64,000 nucleotides of DNA from Macrotis lagotis (taxonomy: Eukaryota; Chordata; Mammalia; Peramelemorphia; Peramelidae): assembly GCF_037893015.1 (NCBI RefSeq), contig NC_133666.1:2199467-2263466 (forward strand). Direction: 5' to 3'. Under the pieces are notes generated by a model. It saw nothing but the letters and a program-made list of their open reading frames with translations. It did not search any database and was not told the DNA's origin. The stretch's first letter is position 1. Each line of letters opens with the position of its first letter. Below are positions 38,001 through 50,000 of this stretch, piece after piece. The translations under genes and the position numbers were made by a program.

Positions 38001-41000
38001 CTGTAGGGAGGGGCTACTATGACTCCCATTTTACAGTTGAACAAACTGACATTGACTTGCTAGGAAGGTCATATCTGAGCTCCGTCAGGTTTCCCTAACT
38101 CCAAGCCCAATGCATGGTGGCACCCCCTAGCAGACCAAGAAATACTCTTAAAACAGAAGTGTCTGATCTTTGAGCTTTTAGGGACCCCTATCACCTCACT
38201 CAATAGAATTCCCTCGGGGGCCACATACAGAATTCAATACCGATGATGGAGTGTAGTCGTGGAGACAATGCAACCCAATGAGCATGACAGCTAAAGCTGC
38301 AGGTTGGCCACAGCTGCTCTTAAAACATCTTTGACCATGGGATCCCTCCTGCTTTTATGCTAAAATCCAAATTCTTTAGCCTGGCATTTAGACAGAGATC
38401 TACAATCTGCCAAACACCTACTTTCCCCCAATATTTCATATTACTCCCAAATTGCCTAGGAGTCCATCAGGAAGTGAGAAAGATTGTCAAACTCCTTTGC
38501 CCAGCCTGCCCTCTCTGCCTAGAATGCCCATACCTCTTTCTTCTAGGCCCTTTCAGGCCCTGCCTCCCCAGGGGTCCCTGCTCTCTCCTTCAGCCAAAGG
38601 CTTTCTGCTTACCATCATGGCCCCCCAGGAGAAAGTAAACTCCTTGAGATTTGGGACCTATGAATCCCCAGTCCCTAACTCAGTGGGTGGCACGTTGGGC
38701 ACCCAATGCTCCTGAGGTCACATGAGCACTGCCACCTAGGAAGAGATCCAGGATTCAGACCTAGATTCTCTGACTTTAAATCTTCCCCAGAGGGGCGGCT
38801 AGGTGGCACAGTGGATAGAACACCAGGCCTGGAGTCAGGAGGACCTGAGTTCAAATCCAACCTCAGACACTTAATAATTACCTCACTATGTGGCCTTGGG
38901 CAAGTCACTTCACCCCACTGCCTTAAATAAATAACATTTTTAAAAAAATCTTCCCTAGAGCAGGAGCTCCACTATCTTGGGGGATTGTTTTTGATACTGC
39001 AATCCCTGAATTCCAATATAATTGGTTTTCTTTGTTAACCTAGATGATTTCTTTGATTCTTCTGAGAAGGGGGTCCTTCAGCCAGTCCCCAGCCTGCATA
39101 CTTGCCCAATAACAGATAGGAAGAGTTCCAATCATGCTTCAGGAACAATTACTGACCCATGACCCTGGGCCCCTTACCTTGGGGAGCCCCACTGTCCCAA
39201 TCCATAAAGACAAAGAGGCTGCTAGACCCTTCCTTTCCCCCCCCCCCCCCACTTACCTCCTGAGTGGCTGCAGGTTATGATGGGAAGACATCAGGAAGCC
39301 CTTGGCCACCCAATGAGAGCCAGAGAAATGTGAGCCATTCTCTGATAGTGGCAGATGGAGAGCCTAGTCCCCAAGTGGGAAGGAAACAGGGTCATGACCC
39401 CCCTAAGACATCCCACTTCTAGGATGATGATACGGCCAACCTGTTGGCACTCCCAGGACCTCTGGCTCCTCACAATAAGCCAGGAGGTAAGAGCTTTTTT
39501 GTCCTCTTACTGCTTCTGCTGTGACTTAGCAGCTGGGGGGGGGGGGCTCCTGAAAGGGAGCCTGGGACACTGAAGTGGCAGGGCAGGCAAGAAACAGCCT
39601 CCAAGTCTCTGGCTCTGGACCCCAGTGATGCTCAGTCAACAGCCAGCTGGTGGCAGCAGAGTCCCAAGACAGGTATGCCATCCCCTAGACTCCCGGGGCC
39701 TGAGAAGAGGGAAGGGTGGAGAGGAGGCCAGGGTCCCCTGACTTACTTGAGCTGTGCTTCGCCAGGTACTTGTCTTTGTACTTTTTCTTCTTTCCCCCAA
39801 AGGGGCTGCAGCTCGGGGACTCAGTCCGAGTAGCTGACTGGGCCACACTAGCCACTCTCCTAAGGGAATCAAGCCCCAAAATACTCAGTGCTTTAATCCC
39901 CTGCCCTCATCCCACTCTTGCTCAGGCCCTTGGGCTCCAGGGGTTGGGGGGGGGGCAAGAGAATGGAACTCCCAAAGAGAGTGGCTCAGGACAAGCTACA
40001 GTTTGAACTGTCCCAGAATCACTCAACAGACCATCTCCATGTTCCAAGGTGCAGGCTATCCCTGCCCCTGCCCCCCAATCACCCCTTCTTTCTTCCCTCA
40101 TAGTCAGGCCACATGGGAGATGAGTGGGTCTCTTGGGAGAAGGACAATCAGTGTTCAGAAGGAAGGTAGAGAGGAACCCAAACCTACTCCCAGGTTAGGC
40201 AAGAATGGTACCATGGCGAGTGGCTGGATCACTCAAATTCTCTTGGGAGACACTGAGGGAGTTTGGGCCCCTTTTCAGTGATGGATCTCAAGGAGTTGGT
40301 GAATATAATGGCCCATTTCTAGAGTTTTAGACTTGAGTGAGCTATCTGGCTCCATCAGGAACAGAAACCAAGCAGCTTTGGGGAGGTTGGGAGCAGAGAA
40401 AGGGACCATTAGAACCAGAGGCAGCATTTAGAACATGGAGCAATCTAATAAATGACAAAGCAGGTAAGGCCCATTTTAAGACCAGTAAAGGCTACCATAC
40501 TACAGGATGGGTTAGTCCCTGCCCCCTTTTACAGATGAAAAGGTGGAGAGAGCAGAGTGATGGAGCCACAGCTAGCCAGCTGTGGTCTTGCCTCTTCCCA
40601 GAGTCGGATGCCTTCCACGGTTCCCTAACTTGAAGTCACATCTCCAAGGAAACTTCACCACTGGGAGCCCCCAAGGAAGGGAAACTTGTGGTTTCTGAAA
40701 GCAGCCAAAAGTATTCTGGAAGAGGTTTCCCTTGACATCAAAGGCCAAACTGACTATTTGAAATTTCCCTCTTTTGTTCCTGGGGCTAAGCTGAACACAT
40801 CCGATCTTCCCTACACACGAAGTCCTTCCAATATTGAATATGGCCCTCATGACTCACCCCAAGTCTTCTACTTGACAGAGTGAACATGTCCAGCTTCTCC
40901 CCATCCTCAGAGGACATGATCTCAAGGTCCTTCCTCCTCCTGACTTTCCTCCTGTAGACCTTCCTCCAGTTGAGGTTTGACATGAGCAGTCATACTTCCT

Positions 41001-44000
41001 TATTCTGAATCCTGTCTCACAATGAGACTGATGCCCACTCCCAAAATGCTCACTGCCATTTGTCTTCCCCCATCTCACCTTGCCAAATGGATTTTTGGAA
41101 GCCAGTTTCTCTGGATTGGTTTTTGTCTTCTTCAATTCAGTTCAGATGCCCTACCATGCTGTCTGTTATCCTGTGTGGTAGCTAGGCCTTCCAGCTTGGA
41201 CTTTGGTACCCACTGGCCATATGGGCCATCATACCTTTAACCAAAGAGCACAGAGCCAAGCTCTGATCCCACCAAGGCATGCCACTGAGACGTCCTGCTG
41301 AGATGACACTGCCCCTTTAAAGACTGCTCTTTAACTTCACCTGTTCTGCAAGTTCAGAATCTGCCTCATGGTCTTCCTGTCTAGGCCGCATGGTTCCACC
41401 TTCTCAACCATCTGAATATTTCCTCCAATACTTTGTCCAGATAAAAGACATCTCCTCCATTCCTCTCCACCCTTAGTTTGGATGACTTGCCCTGAGGTCA
41501 GTAACATCTCCCCTAGTCTCCAATGGGTCTCTGGGGGTGCCTGCTTCCAGCACTGACCCTGTCTCAGCATTTGCTCCTCAGGTTTTCCCTTCCTCACAAA
41601 AGAAGGCTCTCCCGGGTCTTTCATCGATAACAGAACCATGAAATGGCAAGGGACCTAAAAGGTCTTGGGAATTCAAACTCCTGCCCATTTCTGGCAATGC
41701 TCTGTCAGAGAGGCCTAGGATTTCCATCTGACGTCTTCCAGTGATAGGGAACTTGCTTGTGTGACTTTGGGCAAGTAACCACCTCTGTGGACCTCAGTTT
41801 CTTCATTTGTGATGTGAGCTCTTCAAGCTCCAGCTCTATGATTCAAAACGAAGATAGCCTTAGGTTTTTCTTAGCTTATCAAATCCAAGTTTCACTTTAC
41901 AGATGAGGAAACTGAGGCCCAGGGGCCAAGTGCCTTGTCTGTCCACGGTCATACATGCAATCCTAGGACTGGAGTCAAAAAGATTCTCAGAGACTGTCAA
42001 AAGCCATCAGGACCATCTCTGACATTTTTCCAAAAAGGAAACTGAGGCTCAGAGTACTTCATAAATGCTTGTTGGCTTGACAAGGCTTGGGGATAGCAGC
42101 ATCAGAATTTGAACCCAGGTCTCCCCAGACTTAATCACCAGGGTTTTAATCACAAACTGCTCCAGCAAAATGTGAGCCCAAGAGTGATTGCATTCTCCCC
42201 AGATATGCAGCCCAGAGAGCTCGGAGGTAGAAGGTCAGCCCCTTCATTTTACAGGAGGGGATAATGAGGTCCAGGAAGGGAAAAGGCACAAAGTTGTGGT
42301 GAGGATCCTTTAGGCGATGAATATTCTAGGCTATGGGCAGGAAGGGGGGAAGTGTTGGAACCTAAGTTGTGGCCCTTCAAGCCCCGGGCTCTTTGATGGA
42401 GACATTTCCATGAGCTCTTACAGATCAGTGACCCATTCTCCAGTGTCCTCTTGGACATGGAACCTTTTTAGCCCAGGAGTTGGAATGCCCCCATCTGAGT
42501 TGGCTGAATCTGGAGTCAAAGGACTTGGGTTCAATTAACCTGGGTGAGCTCGGGCAAGTCACTAGCAATCTGGGCCCCAGTTCCCTCCCCGTAAAGTGAT
42601 GGAATTGGGTCGGCTGGTCAGTTTTCCCATCCACCATCCTTTCGGATATCTCTAGCCCTGATCACTGCCCCCCACCCTGTAAGGATTTCCCTATGTGTCT
42701 GATCTCTTAGAGAAGTCCCTGGCAGCCTGCAGGCACTGGGTCAGTGCTTCCTGAGGGCCCTCGTGACCTACCACTCTTGCAACTCTGGAGAGGGGATTAA
42801 GCCTGCAGCTTCCCTGGCAGAGCCTTCTACCCTGCCCTGCCACCAGTTGCTGTCATCCTTGTTGATGATCTGAATGATGTCTCCTGTGGTGAACTTCAGG
42901 CCTGCTTCCTTGCAGGGGATCAGGGGATCCTTCTGGGGGTCATAATCAAACTGGGCCCGCATAAACATCTGCACAACAAGTAGAGGGGGGAGAGGTCACC
43001 TGAAGAAAGCTACCCCAGACTGCCCCGCCCTCCAGCCCAGCAGGCACCTCTCCATCAGCCACCCCTGGCCCACCCCACTGCTTCCCAGGTGCTTTGAGGA
43101 CACTGTCCTACACTCCTACAGAAACACAGTGCTAGAGTAAGGATGGTGATGGCAGCCCTCCCTAGTCAAAGCTTGGACTCTGCTTCAAATCACTCCCAAG
43201 GTAAGTTAAGCTAGTCATCTTATAAAAGAGAAAAACAGGAAATCCCCTGAGGTTTACCCCAAGAAGTGGGGAGCTGACCCTTCTCCCTCTTGCCTTGTGC
43301 CTCCAGTACAGTGAGAGGCACTTGGAGGACAGAGAGCACTGCTCTTGGAACCAGAAAGACCTGAGTTCAAATTCTCCTATAGAGTTACTATCTGGGTGAC
43401 AAGTCACTGAACCACCATCTGTCCCATTTTTCTCACTTGTTCCATAGAATTATACCATTACCCCCCTTTCCAGAGCCATTCTAGGCTCAGACAAGATAAT
43501 CTATGCCAATGTTGATGAGCTCCTTCAAGACTAACTATTGGGATGACAATGCTGGGGGTTGCATCCTCTCAGGTCAAGGCACCTCCCCAACCTTCCGGGC
43601 TCTCGACTTCCAGGACTAGGCAATCTAGGGTCTGTCAACAAGTGTGGGGGGGAACTGTTTCACTCCCCCACTGAAGTCAGCTGCTAGGAGCCAATGGCCA
43701 CTGGGCCCTGCCCACAGCCTCTTAAATTAAATAGACTCATTGGACCGGGAAATGCCTGGCCAAAGCCAAAGAAGAACACCTTACTCGGGGAGGAGGATCC
43801 CAACCTGGTGACCACCACCCCCACCCCTGCCCCAGCTGTGATCTGCCAGGCAAGAACTGTGCTTTTGTAGTCCTCTTCCCAACTACTCCCAGGCCAACTG
43901 CCCCTCTCTCTGCCCTTGTCATCCCTCTCAGTCTCCTAATCTGAGGAATCTGATCTCAGAAAAGGCACGCTACCACTGGGCTGTACCCCTCTCAGCCTTT

Positions 44001-47000
44001 AGAAGGACAAAGTCGATGAGAGGAACAAACTTGGAGTCACAGGGCCCAAGTTCAAATCTTGGCCTGGGTAACTAGGCAAATCACTTGACTTCTCTGAGTT
44101 TCAATCTTGGTAAAATGAGGTTGAACCAGAGGTTCAGCCTGGAGGTGGCTATAAGAGTTCTGATCCTGGACTATCGGCCCCCGTTCCCCCATCCCAAACA
44201 GATATAGAACCAGTTTGGCTCTGCCTCAGTTGTGCTGTGCTTAGCCAACATGGCAGCTTTCTGTGAGTCATAGGTTGGGGATCCTGAAGCTTCAGACTTT
44301 CATTAGCTGGGTGACCTTAGCCAAGTCACCAAATCATCATCTGCCTCGTTTCCTCAACTACAAGACAGAAATGCTACCGAACAGCATTTCCCTCCCAGAG
44401 TTGCTGTGAGGGTCAAATGAGAAAAGATTTGGAAAGCACACAGAATAGAAGAGTCACTATGGCCTCCCACAATGGCAAAGTAGTCTGGCTGGATAGAAAG
44501 GGTCCTAGACTTGGAGGTGGGAAGACCTGAACTCTAATGCCTACTAGCTAGAGGACCTTTGAGAGTGTTCTCTTCTGGAACATAAGGATCATAACCAAAC
44601 TTCCAGGGAGACATCAGAGGCAATGTATGGAACAACAGTTGCAAATCTGAGAGCTGAATATAGTCTTCACAGGAGAGAACATGGATGTGGATAAAGCCCA
44701 TGGAAAATACCCATCAACACATCCAACTCCAAAATGAGGGACTGCCTATCAGCTGGGAAATGGATGGAGTGCTATTGTTCTGGAATAAGTTGTGAGCAGC
44801 CAGACTTTAGAAAAGCTGAGAAAGATTTGCATGAACTGATGCAAAGTGAAGGGAGCAGAACTAGGAGACACTGGACACATTTTTTCTGTTTTTTGGTTTT
44901 TGCAAGGGGTTGAGTGACTTGCACGAGGTCCCACAGCTAGGTCATTATGAAGTGTCTGAGGCTGCATTTGAACTCAGGTCCTCCTGACTCCAGGGCCACC
45001 GCACCACCTAGCTGCCCCAAGACATTGCATGCATTAACAACAGCACTGTGAAGGATGCAGTTTCTCTCAGAAATACGGTCATCAAACCCAATTCTAAAAG
45101 TCTTGTGATGGAAAATGTTCTCCACATCTGGAAAAAAATACCATGGAGTCTCCACACAGATCATCTTTTTTGTTCTGATTCTTCTTTCCCATGACTCCAG
45201 GCGTTTGCCCTGACTGCCCCCCCCCCCAGGACTGCTCTCTTTCCTCACCCTAGTTCTCCAGGAAATTCTCCTTGATCCCCCTTAATGCTACTAGTGCCTT
45301 CCTTCTGTTAATTATTTACCATTTATCCCATCTATACTACAGCATGTTGGCAGATTTCACGCTGCCCTCTCATTCCACTTGAACAGGGTCTAGCACACAG
45401 TGGGTATTTCATATAGGCTCCTTGACTGCCTACAATGACCTAAAGGGCCAAATCTGTTCTTGGAATTGGTCTCCTAAAACAGGGAGAGGTCACACCTCCA
45501 GGTTCAAAAATCCAGGCAATGGATTGGATGCATCAGAGGATCAGGTGGAAGGGAAGGATCTGGAAAGGCAAGAAGAATCCTAAGTCTGGAAAAGGGGAAG
45601 GAGACAGAGAGCACAGCTGCTCGCTGGCCAGAGAGAGAGAAAGTGACATCAAGCAAAGGTTCCCCAGTCCTGAGGGGTCTGGGAGGGGGGAATAGAACTC
45701 AGAAGAGGCCAACCTAATTCAGAAAACCATGGTGGGGGGATGGACCACCAGAAGGCAAGCCATCATATAGAAGAGAATATGGGCAGCCAAAAGCAGGGGT
45801 GACCTAGAGAGATGAATGGGTATATGGCCCCTTGGAACCGGGAAGTTGGGGCAAGGAGTCCCAGGCCAGGCTCACTGGGTTCTGTTCTTCCTAACTCCTT
45901 CCTAGAGCTACCTTCAGTTCTCCAGTCTGCAGGATGAACAAGCAGGATGGGACGGGAAGGAAAGAAGAATTTCTAGAGTGCCTACTAAGTGCTAAGCACT
46001 GTATAAATATCTCTGATCTTCACAATAACCCTGTAACATAGGTGCTGTTATGATTCTCATTTTAGAGATGAGGAGACTCAGGCAGGAAGAGAGGAAATGA
46101 CTCACCCAAGGCTACACAGGTACTTAAATGTCTTAAGCTCATTTGGCACCCAGGTCTTCCCAACCCTGGACCTAGCACTGTGTGCACTATGGTTCCTCCA
46201 GCCAGTTAACCCAGCTACTCAAGGGGCCCACAGGGTTCCAGTCCAGCTATTCCCTCCAATAGAGGTAGGCTGGGTGCCCAAAGGCAACTGAAAGGCATCT
46301 CTGGACAGAGGAGGGGATGGAAGTTTTAAGCCAGTGTGGCCAGGCCAAAAGAGTGAGCTGCCTGCTACTGGGAATATGAGGAGTGTGGGGACCTCCCCAA
46401 GACATGGAGGTCAGGAGGTTTTGTTCCTTGAAGTCTTCCAGGAAGCCAGCACCCTTCTATTCGGAGGAAAGAAAGGTTAAACAAGGGGGCAGCTAGGTAG
46501 TGCAATGGATAGAGCACCAGCCCTGGAGTCAGGAGGACCTGAGTTCAAATCCAGACTCAGACACTTAATAATTATTTAGCTGTGTGACCTTGGGCAAGCC
46601 ACTTAACCCCAATGCCTTAAATTTAAAAAAAAGTGGTGAAGAAGCATATTCTTTTCCCCTCCAAAGAATGGGTGTAAGTGGCTACAGAACTAGATCTGGG
46701 TATAGTTAGGAAAAACACACAAACCCACACACCCACACCCCCTCCTCTCTCATATGTATACTGACACACTGACACACATATGTATACTTGGGCAAATGAG
46801 GATGGTCCCAATTGAACCAAGCTGAGAAGGGGACATGGGCCTGTGGGTGATTCTAGGTCACCTCTTGCCCAGTGCCCCAGAAAGGGACGGCCTTGGACAA
46901 GGCAAGAACAGAGTGGCTCCTTGTGTTTGGCACAGAAGCACCCCAAAGGTAGAGAGGAGCTTTTGAAGGGCTCCAGAGACCAGAGGATGGCAGGAGGGGG

Positions 47001-50000
47001 CACATTGTCTAGATCTTGGGGAGGCCTGGCACCAGGAGCCCAGGTGGCCAGTGACCAAGTCTTGGCAGGGCTCCTTTGCCCAGGATGCCAATATGAGAGC
47101 GGGCTGAGATCCAGTCTCCCCAACATGCTTTGATCACGGCAAGCTTGCATGTTGCTACTTGGGACTGGACTTCCCCTCCTTGGCTATCTTTCCTGCCATC
47201 AGCTCAGGCTGTGCCCTCCACCCCACAGGGTGCTGAGAAATCCTTCTGACCAATGGAGGGGTGTAGGGGGAAGGGCCACCTTCTTTCTAGACTCCCTTCA
47301 AAATCTTACAATACTCCTCCCCCTAAATAAAATAAAGATAAAAATAATTATTTCTCTGTGTAGATGTTTTCTCCAGGAAAATGGAAACTTCCCAAGGACA
47401 GAAGCCTTGGGGTTGTTTCCCTTTTCTAGGGTGTAGGACAATCCCCAACTCTTTTTTTTGCAAGGCAATGGGGTTCAGTGACTTGCCCAAGGTCACACAG
47501 CTAGGTCATTAGGAAATGTCTGAGGTTGGATTTGAACTCAGGTCCTCCTGATTCCAGGGCCAGTGTTCTAGCCACTGTAGCGCCACCTAGCTTCCCCGAC
47601 AACCCCAACTCTTAATAAGTATTCCTTAATCAAAGAACTGCTGCAGACATCAGAGAATCCCAAATTGAGAGCTGGTGGGGGTCTGTAAAGGCTAGCTTGG
47701 CTAACTCCTTAATTTTACAGATCAGGAAACGGAGGCAAAGGTTTTCTACATACTTCAGCTTCCTTGACTCCATGTCTCCCCACTGTCTATCAGCCACATT
47801 ACCATGCTGTGAGAACCCCTGGGGCCCTGACCAACCAACTCAAGTCCCTACTCTAGGGACTGTGAGAACTGATAGAGGAGCTGCCTGGGGATCTGGATAA
47901 TCTGGGAGCAAAGTCGTGGCAATTTGGTTCAATCTGACTCCCCATTCGAAATAAAGGCACCTTTCTTTGCTGCAGTTCAGATGGCACTATCAACACTGGG
48001 GTCACAGAGGGCATTGTATGCAGATCATGACACTGAGGCCCACAATGAAGACAATCCCACTGCATGTGCCAGTGGATGGCAAATCATTGTCCAAAAGTTC
48101 CCCAAGGGCAGGGATGGGTCCTGTCTAAACTTCTTCTAGTAATCTAGGGTAGCTAAATGAGGGAGTGATCCAAGGGGACCGAGAGTAGGACTTACTGTGA
48201 GCAGATCCTGAATGGTCACCCCCTCTCTCCCCTCCTCTAGGCCCCTGTGACCCCAATGTCAGCACTGTCACTTCCCCAGCTCCTTTCCTTGCCAGCCTAC
48301 CACAATGCTGTTGGTCCTATAAACTATCAGCTGGGTAAAGTTGAGTGAGACTCCATTTCTTTATCTGGAAAATGGAGATGACAGAAGCACCTTCAGGCAG
48401 GTCAATGCCACAGTGGCTAGAACTCGGGGCCTGGACTCGTGGAGACCTGAGTTCAAATCCTGCCTTATATACTTATGAGCTGTGTGACCCTGGCCAAGTC
48501 ATTTTGCCCTGTTTGCCTCCACTTGATCACCGTAAAATGAGCCAGAGAAAGAAATGGTAAACCACTTCAGGATGGCCACATGGGTTGGATGGGACTTAGG
48601 TACATAGGTAGGTCCATAGCTTCAAGCTCTGGCTCTGGATTAAAATGGAGGGCAGACCTGAGTTCAAATCCAACCTCATACACTTAATGATTACCTAGCT
48701 GTGTGACCTTGGGCAAGCCACTTAATCCTACTGCCTCGCAAAAACCTAAATATAAACAAACAAACAAACAAACAAATAAACAAACAAATAAATAAATAAA
48801 TAAGTAGATGAACAAATAAATAAATAAAATGCTTGGCAGAGATCTGAAACGTGGTCTCTTAGTGCTCAGCCTTGGAGGCTGCTGGAACAAAGTCTCCAGA
48901 TGTGATGTGCTGTGGCAAGTTCAAAGCTGAAGTCAGAGGGAAAAGTCTCCCTGGCCTGACACATGACCAGGGACAATGATCCTTCCCAGGAACCACCACC
49001 ACTGCTCACTAGACTGCCTGTAGTCTTCCCCCAGCACCTCCGGAGCCATCTTGTTTAATAGAGTCCCAAGCTTGAGGGGCCACAGAGATGCCTACCTGGA
49101 GAGCAGGGAGCCGGCTCTGCTGGTTGGGGATCACTTTTAATGAGATCATTCCTTTGGTTTCTTTCTATTGGACAAAGGGAAACACACAATGAAGGTGGGA
49201 ATGATTCACCCAGATTGATCTCTTCTGAGTTTCTCAGATGTAATGCAAGAAACAAGAAGCCAGGTCCCCCCACGCTGCTGCCCACAGCCCTGTGAAGGCT
49301 GGCCTCACCTTCTGCTGGGGATGAGGCAGCAATGGACCAAAGCATCACCTTTGAAGCATCACCTTTCGATCCATGAGCCAGTGAACTCAAAAGATCCCAT
49401 CCAAATGTTACTCAATGCAATCAGCCCCAAATGGGGCTCCTCCCCTTCCCCTTCCCATTTTAGACACACCAAGAAAGAGTGAGCAGCATACACCTTCAGG
49501 AGGCCCCTGCTTAATGGGCCTCCAAAGACAGGGTGGGCTTAGGATCCTGGGCTAGAAATAGGATCCCAGCCACCGCATACCTACCATCACCTTCTGCAGC
49601 TGATCCACAGAGTGGTTGGTTACACTCATGCCATTGATTTCTAAGATCTCATCTCCCACGTGAAGGGTGCCTGCCATAGAAAGAAAACAAAGTGAGCCAG
49701 GATATCTTTGGAAAGACAACTCAACATCCCACCCACTCCAGAGAGAATACCAGAGGTGGGGGGGGGGTAGGAGGGCGGTGGAGAGAAGGGCACCATGGCA
49801 AGACTTCCACTTCTTCCATTCCCTACCCATAGCCAACAGACAACACAGTTGAGGTGTCTTCTTCCACATGGAGGCAAAGTCCTCCTGCTCTCTGTAATTG
49901 TAATAATTTAAGCCAGGACCCCATTTCTGGGGGGCATGAGTTGATGGGCAAAACATCAAGGGGGGGAAAGAGAAATAGGAAAAAATAAGCCAGGTACCCC

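Noticed and set aside
48753-48835. A tandem-repeat array resembling a minisatellite.
   Set aside because: It is the expanded A-rich tail of a truncated SINE.
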